64,000 nt of DNA, from contig NZ_FOLB01000002.1 of assembly GCF_900112345.1 (NCBI RefSeq), positions 350,943 to 414,942 on the forward strand. The letters run 5' to 3'. A model generated the notes under the pieces. The model made no database searches. It was not told where the DNA came from and saw nothing but the letters and a program-made list of their open reading frames with translations. The stretch comes from Nocardioides terrae (GTDB taxonomy: Bacteria > Actinomycetota > Actinomycetes > Propionibacteriales > Nocardioidaceae). Both the position numbers and the translations under genes were made by a program. Below are positions 60,291 to 64,000 of the stretch, piece by piece (position 1 is the stretch's first letter; the number at the start of each line of letters is the position of its first letter).

Positions 60291-61082
60291 CTACTCGCCC
60301 AGCAGCTCCAGCATGTGGTCGGGCCGGTCGCTGATGACCGCCTTCACCCCGAGGTCGAGGCAGAGCTTGAGGTCGCTCTTCTTGTTGACGGTCCAGACGT
60401 GCATCTCGTGCCCGGAGCCGGCGATGCGGCGGCCCAGCTTCGGGTGATCGCGCAGCATCCGGATGCCCGGCCCGATGATCCAGTCCGGCCCGACCACCCG
60501 GCTCAGCACCGACCAGTTGCGGGCCCGCTCGATGAGCTGGACGACGCGGAGCTCCGGGGCCAGGCGCTCGACCCGCTGGAGGGCGGTGTGGCTGAAGCTC
60601 ATCACCCGGACCGGAGCGTCGCGACCGGTCCAGCCGTACTCGGTGAGCAGCTCGACGAGCAGCTTCTCCACCAGCCCGCCGTAGCGGGTCGGGTGCTTGG
60701 TCTCGATGGCCAGCTCGACCCGCCGCCCGGACCGCTCGGAGTAGTCGCGCACGGTCTCGATCAGGTGCCGCATGGTGAGCACCCGGTCGAGCGCCTCGTC
60801 GCGGTCCGGCGCCTCGTCGTCGAGCTCGTTCCAGGGGTTCTTCCAGCTCGCGAAGTCGAGCTGGGCCAGGTCGGCCAGCTCCATCGACGAGACGGTCCCG
60901 CGGGTCTGGGCGGTGCGCCGGAGCGTGCGGTCGTGCACGCAGACGAGGTGCCCGTCGGCGGTCAGCCGGACGTCGCACTCGAGGGCCTCGGCACCGATGT
61001 CGAGGGCGGCGACGTACGCGGCCAGGGTGTGCTCGGCGATCTCGTGGCTGGCGCCGCGGTGCGCGACGACCTGCGGTCTCAT
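60291..61082 (-). CDS. Glycerophosphodiester phosphodiesterase
   Basis: A 263-residue TIM-barrel GDPD hydrolysing deacylated phospholipids to glycerol-3-phosphate. Catalytic residues are in VVAHRGASHEIAEHTLAAYV, ALECDVRLTADGHLVCVHDR (20 quoted) and ETKHPTRYGG; the GDPD-insertion and C-terminal VISDRPDHM are typical. No signal peptide, so it is cytosolic. ATG 61082 (CACAAT 7 nt upstream) is preferred over ATG 61091. Confidence 0.94.
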   Translation of the reverse strand: MRPQVVAHRGASHEIAEHTLAAYVAALDIGAEALECDVRLTADGHLVCVHDRTLRRTAQTRGTVSSMELADLAQLDFASWKNPWNELDDEAPDRDEALDRVLTMRHLIETVRDYSERSGRRVELAIETKHPTRYGGLVEKLLVELLTEYGWTGRDAPVRVMSFSHTALQRVERLAPELRVVQLIERARNWSVLSRVVGPDWIIGPGIRMLRDHPKLGRRIAGSGHEMHVWTVNKKSDLKLCLDLGVKAVISDRPDHMLELLGE

Positions 61083-61162
61083 GGGAGACATTGTGCGGCG
61101 CTCAGCACCCCTCCGGCGCGATTCCCCGCGGATGAGATTTCGGCGAGCTCCGCGCCGCTGCC

Positions 61163-62185
61163 TCAGGCAGAGGCGCGACGCACCAGCTCGGGGACGAAAA
61201 CGACCCGCCGCGGTGCGCCCTTGGTCGAGCTCTCCATGTCCTCGACCAGCAGCCGGCACGCCTCGGCGGCCATGTCGCCGATGGGGTTGCGCAGCGTGGT
61301 GAGCGGTGGCTCGGTCCGCTCGGCGGTCCCCAGGTCGTCGTATCCCACGACGGCGACATCCTCGGGCACCCGCCGCCGGCGGGCGTTGAGCACGCGCAGG
61401 GCGCCCGCGGCCATGAGGTCGGAGGCGACGAAGATGCCGTCGAGGTCGGGGTGGAGGTCGAGCAGCGTGGTGCACGCGCGCGTCCCACCGTCCTCGGTGA
61501 AGTCACCCTCGACGACCGCGTGGGCCGGGAGGCCGGCCGCCGCCAGCTCCTGGCGCCAGCCCTCGAGCCGGTCGTGGCCGGCGAACATGTCCGACGGTCC
61601 GGCGATGGTGCCGATCCGGGTGCAGCCACGCTGGACCAGGACGCGGGTCGCCTGGCGGCTCGCCCCGATGTTGTCGCTGTCGACGTAGGTGACCCGCTCC
61701 TCGCCGGTCCACGGGCGGCCGATGAGGACCGAGGGCAACCCCATGTCGGCCAGGTGGTCGGCCAGTGCGTCGTCTCGGTGGTGGGAGGCCACGATCGCGC
61801 CGTCGACGTGGCGCCCGCGCAGGAAGCGCAGCATCCGCTCCTCCTGCTCGCCCCGCTCGGCGATGAGCGGGACCATGAGCAGGTCGAGCCTGGTCAGCGT
61901 CCGGCTCACCACGTGGAGCATCCGGCCGAAGAACGGGTCGGAGAAGACCATCTCGTCCGACTCCGGGAGGATCAGCGCGACCGAGTCGCTGCGCCGGGTC
62001 GCGAGGGAGCGAGCGGCCGCGTTCGGGCTGTAGCCGAGCCGGCGTACGGCGTCGTCGACCGCCCGCTGGGCCTGCGGGCTGACCTTGCTGCCGCCGTTGA
62101 TCGCGCGCGACGCCGTCGCGCGGCTGACACCGGCGACCCGTGCGACCTCATCGAGTGTGGGCGACCCGCCCCCTCCGTGTGTCAT
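61163..62185 (-). CDS. LacI-family transcriptional regulator
   Basis: A 340-residue repressor. The LacI HTH is PTLDEVARVAGVSRATASRA followed by the hinge KVSPQAQRAVDDAVRRLGYS, and a type-1 periplasmic-binding-like domain (VALILPESDEMVFSDPFFGR, AVVGYDDLGTAERTEPPLTT) binds the effector sugar. It follows a beta-glucosidase gene by 6 bp on the same strand, so it is probably the local repressor of the beta-glucoside ABC/glucosidase operon. TAGCCT lies 8 nt before the ATG, inside the glucosidase 3' end, and could give a separate transcript. Confidence 0.94.
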   Translation of the reverse strand: MTHGGGGSPTLDEVARVAGVSRATASRAINGGSKVSPQAQRAVDDAVRRLGYSPNAAARSLATRRSDSVALILPESDEMVFSDPFFGRMLHVVSRTLTRLDLLMVPLIAERGEQEERMLRFLRGRHVDGAIVASHHRDDALADHLADMGLPSVLIGRPWTGEERVTYVDSDNIGASRQATRVLVQRGCTRIGTIAGPSDMFAGHDRLEGWRQELAAAGLPAHAVVEGDFTEDGGTRACTTLLDLHPDLDGIFVASDLMAAGALRVLNARRRRVPEDVAVVGYDDLGTAERTEPPLTTLRNPIGDMAAEACRLLVEDMESSTKGAPRRVVFVPELVRRASA

Positions 62186-62191
62186 CGGCGC

Positions 62192-63661
62192 TCAGGCTAG
62201 GGGCAGGGCGTTGCCGGCGGCCACCTGTTTGAACCACAGCGCGCTGTCCTTGAGCGTGCGGTTCTGGGTGTCGAAGTCGACGTGGACGATCCCGAACCGG
62301 TGGGCGTAGCCGTAGCTCCACTCGAAGTTGTCGAGCAGCGACCAGACGAAGTAGCCGCGCACGTCGACTCCGGCGTCGATCGCGTCGAGCACGGCGTGCA
62401 GGTGCGCCTCGATGAACTCGCGGCGCGCCACGTCGTGGACGGCCCCGTCCTCGACGACGTCGAACGACATGGCGCCGTTCTCGGTGATGTAGATCGGCGG
62501 CGCGGCGTAGTCGTCGTGGAGCCGCTGGAGCAGGCGGGTGAGCGAGGCGGGGGTGATCTCCCAGTCGCGATCATTGGTGGGCCGCCCCGTGCGGGGGAAG
62601 ACGAAGTCGCTGCCGGGGTACGGCGTCTGCCGCGAGCGCTCCGGGCCGACGAGGCGGCTGCCGAGCAGGTCGGCGGGGGCGGCGTCGTAGGGCCGCGCGG
62701 CGGGCACGTCGTCGTGGTAGAAGTTCACGCCGAGCACGTCGAGAGGCTGGGCGATGATCTCGAGGTCACCGTCGAGCACCCGGTCCTCCCACGGCCGGCC
62801 CTGGAAGGTGAGCCCCGCGGTGTCGGCGTGCAGGTCGTCGGCGTAGGTCCCGCGGAGGAGCGGGTCCAGGAAGACCCGGTTGTGCAGGCCGTCGAGCCGG
62901 CGGGCGGCGTCGACGTCGGCCGGGCGGGCGGGGTCGAAGGGGTCGGCCACGGTGAGGTTGAGCGTGATCCCGAGCGACTTGCCGTTCGCCGCGGTGGCCC
63001 CGCGGCTGCGCAGCTCCTCGACGACGAGCCCGTGGCCGAGCATGAGGTGGTGGGCGGCGACGATGCCGGCGACGCCCTCCTGCCGCCCGGGGGCGTGGCC
63101 ACCGTTGGAGTAGCCCATGAAGGCGGAGCACCACGGCTCGTTGTGGGTGGTCCAGTGGTCGATCCGGTCACCCAGGGCGTCGTAGGTGGCCAAGGCGTAG
63201 TCGACGAACCGCAGGGCGGTGTCGCGTTCGGTCCAGCCGCCCGCGTCCTCGAGGGTCTGCGGCAGGTCCCAGTGGTAGAGCGTGACCCAGGGGGTGATCC
63301 CGGCGGCCAGGAGCTCGTCGGTGAGCCGGCTGTAGAAGTCCAGGCCCTTCCGGTTGACCGGACCACCGTCGGGGCAGATGCGAGGCCAGGCCGTCGAGAA
63401 GCGGTACGACGACAGGCCGATCTCCTTCATCAGCGCGACGTCGGCGGGCATCCGGTGGTAGTGGTCGCAGGCGATGTCACCGGTGTCCCCGTTCAGGATC
63501 GCGCCCGGGACGCGCGTGAACGTGTCCCAGATCGACACCGTCCGGCCGTCCTCCGCGACCGCTCCCTCGATCTGGTAGGCCGCCGTGGCGCTGCCCCAGA
63601 GGAAGTCGGCCGGGAACCGACGCACGTCGGTGACGGTCTGGCTGATGGTCGGGGAGGTCAT
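62192..63661 (-). CDS. GH1 beta-glucosidase
   Basis: A 489-residue family 1 glycoside hydrolase. The N-terminal signature FPADFLWGSATAAYQIEGAV (20 quoted), acid/base Glu in WTTHNEPWCSAF, nucleophile Glu in IYITENGAMSFD and aglycone motif WSLLDNFEWSYGYAHRFGIV are intact. No signal peptide, so it cleaves imported beta-glucosides in the cytoplasm. Its ATG overlaps the stop of the ABC permease (ATGA), consistent with a transport-hydrolysis operon controlled by the LacI protein. Confidence 0.96.
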   Translation of the reverse strand: MTSPTISQTVTDVRRFPADFLWGSATAAYQIEGAVAEDGRTVSIWDTFTRVPGAILNGDTGDIACDHYHRMPADVALMKEIGLSSYRFSTAWPRICPDGGPVNRKGLDFYSRLTDELLAAGITPWVTLYHWDLPQTLEDAGGWTERDTALRFVDYALATYDALGDRIDHWTTHNEPWCSAFMGYSNGGHAPGRQEGVAGIVAAHHLMLGHGLVVEELRSRGATAANGKSLGITLNLTVADPFDPARPADVDAARRLDGLHNRVFLDPLLRGTYADDLHADTAGLTFQGRPWEDRVLDGDLEIIAQPLDVLGVNFYHDDVPAARPYDAAPADLLGSRLVGPERSRQTPYPGSDFVFPRTGRPTNDRDWEITPASLTRLLQRLHDDYAAPPIYITENGAMSFDVVEDGAVHDVARREFIEAHLHAVLDAIDAGVDVRGYFVWSLLDNFEWSYGYAHRFGIVHVDFDTQNRTLKDSALWFKQVAAGNALPLA

Positions 63662-64000
63662 CCCTTGACGGCTCCTTGCATGATGCCGGCCACGAGCTGG
63701 CGGCCGGTGAGGACGAACAGGATGAGCAGGGGGATCGTGGCCAGTGTGGTCCCGGCCTGCATGAGAGAGAAGTCGACCGTCTGACCCTGGCCGGCGATCT
63801 GGAGCTCCTGCAGGGCGGTCTGCAGGGTCTGCTTGCTGGGGCTGGACAGCGAGACCAGCGGCCACATGAAGTCGGTCCAGACCTGCATGAAGGTGAACAG
63901 CCCCAGGATGGCCATGGCCGGCCGCGCGGCGGGCACGGCGACGGTCCAGAACGTGCGGATCATCGAGCAGCCGTCCACCCGGGCGGCCTCGATGAGCTCG
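63658..64000 (-). CDS. Carbohydrate ABC transporter permease (MalG type), 5' part outside window
   Basis: The last 114 codons of a permease. The EAA coupling loop (ELIEAARVDGCSMIRTFWTV) starts at the window edge, followed by two to three membrane helices (AMAILGLFTFMQVWTDFMWP, TTLATIPLLILFVLTGRQLV) and the typical end GIMQGAVKG. It would import beta-glucosides with a second permease and binding protein located beyond 64000. Its stop overlaps the glucosidase start by 4 bp. Confidence 0.93.
   Translation of the reverse strand, partial: ELIEAARVDGCSMIRTFWTVAVPAARPAMAILGLFTFMQVWTDFMWPLVSLSSPSKQTLQTALQELQIAGQGQTVDFSLMQAGTTLATIPLLILFVLTGRQLVAGIMQGAVKG

Noticed and set aside
1..64000. CRISPR arrays, rRNA genes, prophage or secondary-metabolite clusters
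   Set aside because: No spaced direct repeats, rRNA sequence, phage structural genes or PKS/NRPS domains were seen on either strand.

Overview
The window is chromosomal DNA from a high-GC actinobacterium. Gene content, codon bias and several family markers (actinobacterial RecBC, GTP-type PEPCK, the proteasome activator Bpa, a TB7.3-like single-domain biotin protein, DUF222/HNH genes, ECF41 sigma factor, DUF5926) point to Nocardioidaceae, most likely a Nocardioides relative. This assignment is inference from gene families, not a database match. There is no rRNA, CRISPR array, prophage or plasmid backbone.

Layout. 1-6386: 3' part of a recC-recB(-recD) operon on the minus strand. 6431-16643: housekeeping and regulatory genes. 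These include a methyltransferase/TetR divergent pair with two operator copies, a Tat lipoprotein sugar dehydrogenase, an aldo/keto reductase, pckG, an ArsR regulator, an APH-fold kinase, and an epimerase plus ECF41 sigma operon behind a recognisable ECF41-type promoter. 16699-19242: a DUF222/HNH gene with an upstream SOS box, split by an IS3-family element whose orfA is itself frameshifted. 19445-27059: nitronate monooxygenase, 3-hydroxyacyl-CoA dehydrogenase, a membrane PLC-like protein, acyl-CoA dehydrogenase and an NhaA-DsbA fusion. 27241-41452: a catabolic island. Ten tightly packed minus-strand genes (FAH hydrolase, cyclase-family hydrolase, complete Liv-type ABC importer, acyl-CoA ligase, thiolase, carboxymuconolactone decarboxylase-like protein) sit below PucR-like and TetR regulators, with a second FAH gene and an MBL hydrolase divergent. 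A perfect 12-bp-arm operator lies between the two arms. 41513-42867: a lower-GC, auto-inhibited Fic AMPylase gene with its own palindrome. 42983-45905: three tRNA genes (Arg-ACG, Ser-GCU, Ser-UGA) surrounding a regulator and a convergent 39-codon gene encoding a signal-peptide-bearing micropeptide. 45978-61082: core genes including the biotin carrier, nitrilase, MobA-like, quinone oxidoreductase, Bpa, two Cof-type HAD phosphatases, SerRS, a PAP2-diacylglycerol kinase fusion, PheA, a cNMP-binding protein with a class III cyclase, a SEC-C protein and GDPD. 61163-64000: LacI regulator, GH1 beta-glucosidase and the end of a sugar ABC permease.

Themes. Many start codons (about 18 genes) sit exactly 6-8 nt after a TANNNT-like -10 box, so leaderless transcription appears common here and fixes several starts. 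The most unusual local system is the regulator (43247-44254) with its convergent secreted micropeptide (44362-44481, predicted mature peptide of 10 residues) and a perfect 14-bp palindrome in the peptide's promoter region. It looks like a peptide-signalling cassette and I know of no description of it. A second non-coding signal is a pair of hairpins (10630-10663 and 27145-27178) with an identical 12-nt loop and compensatory stem changes.
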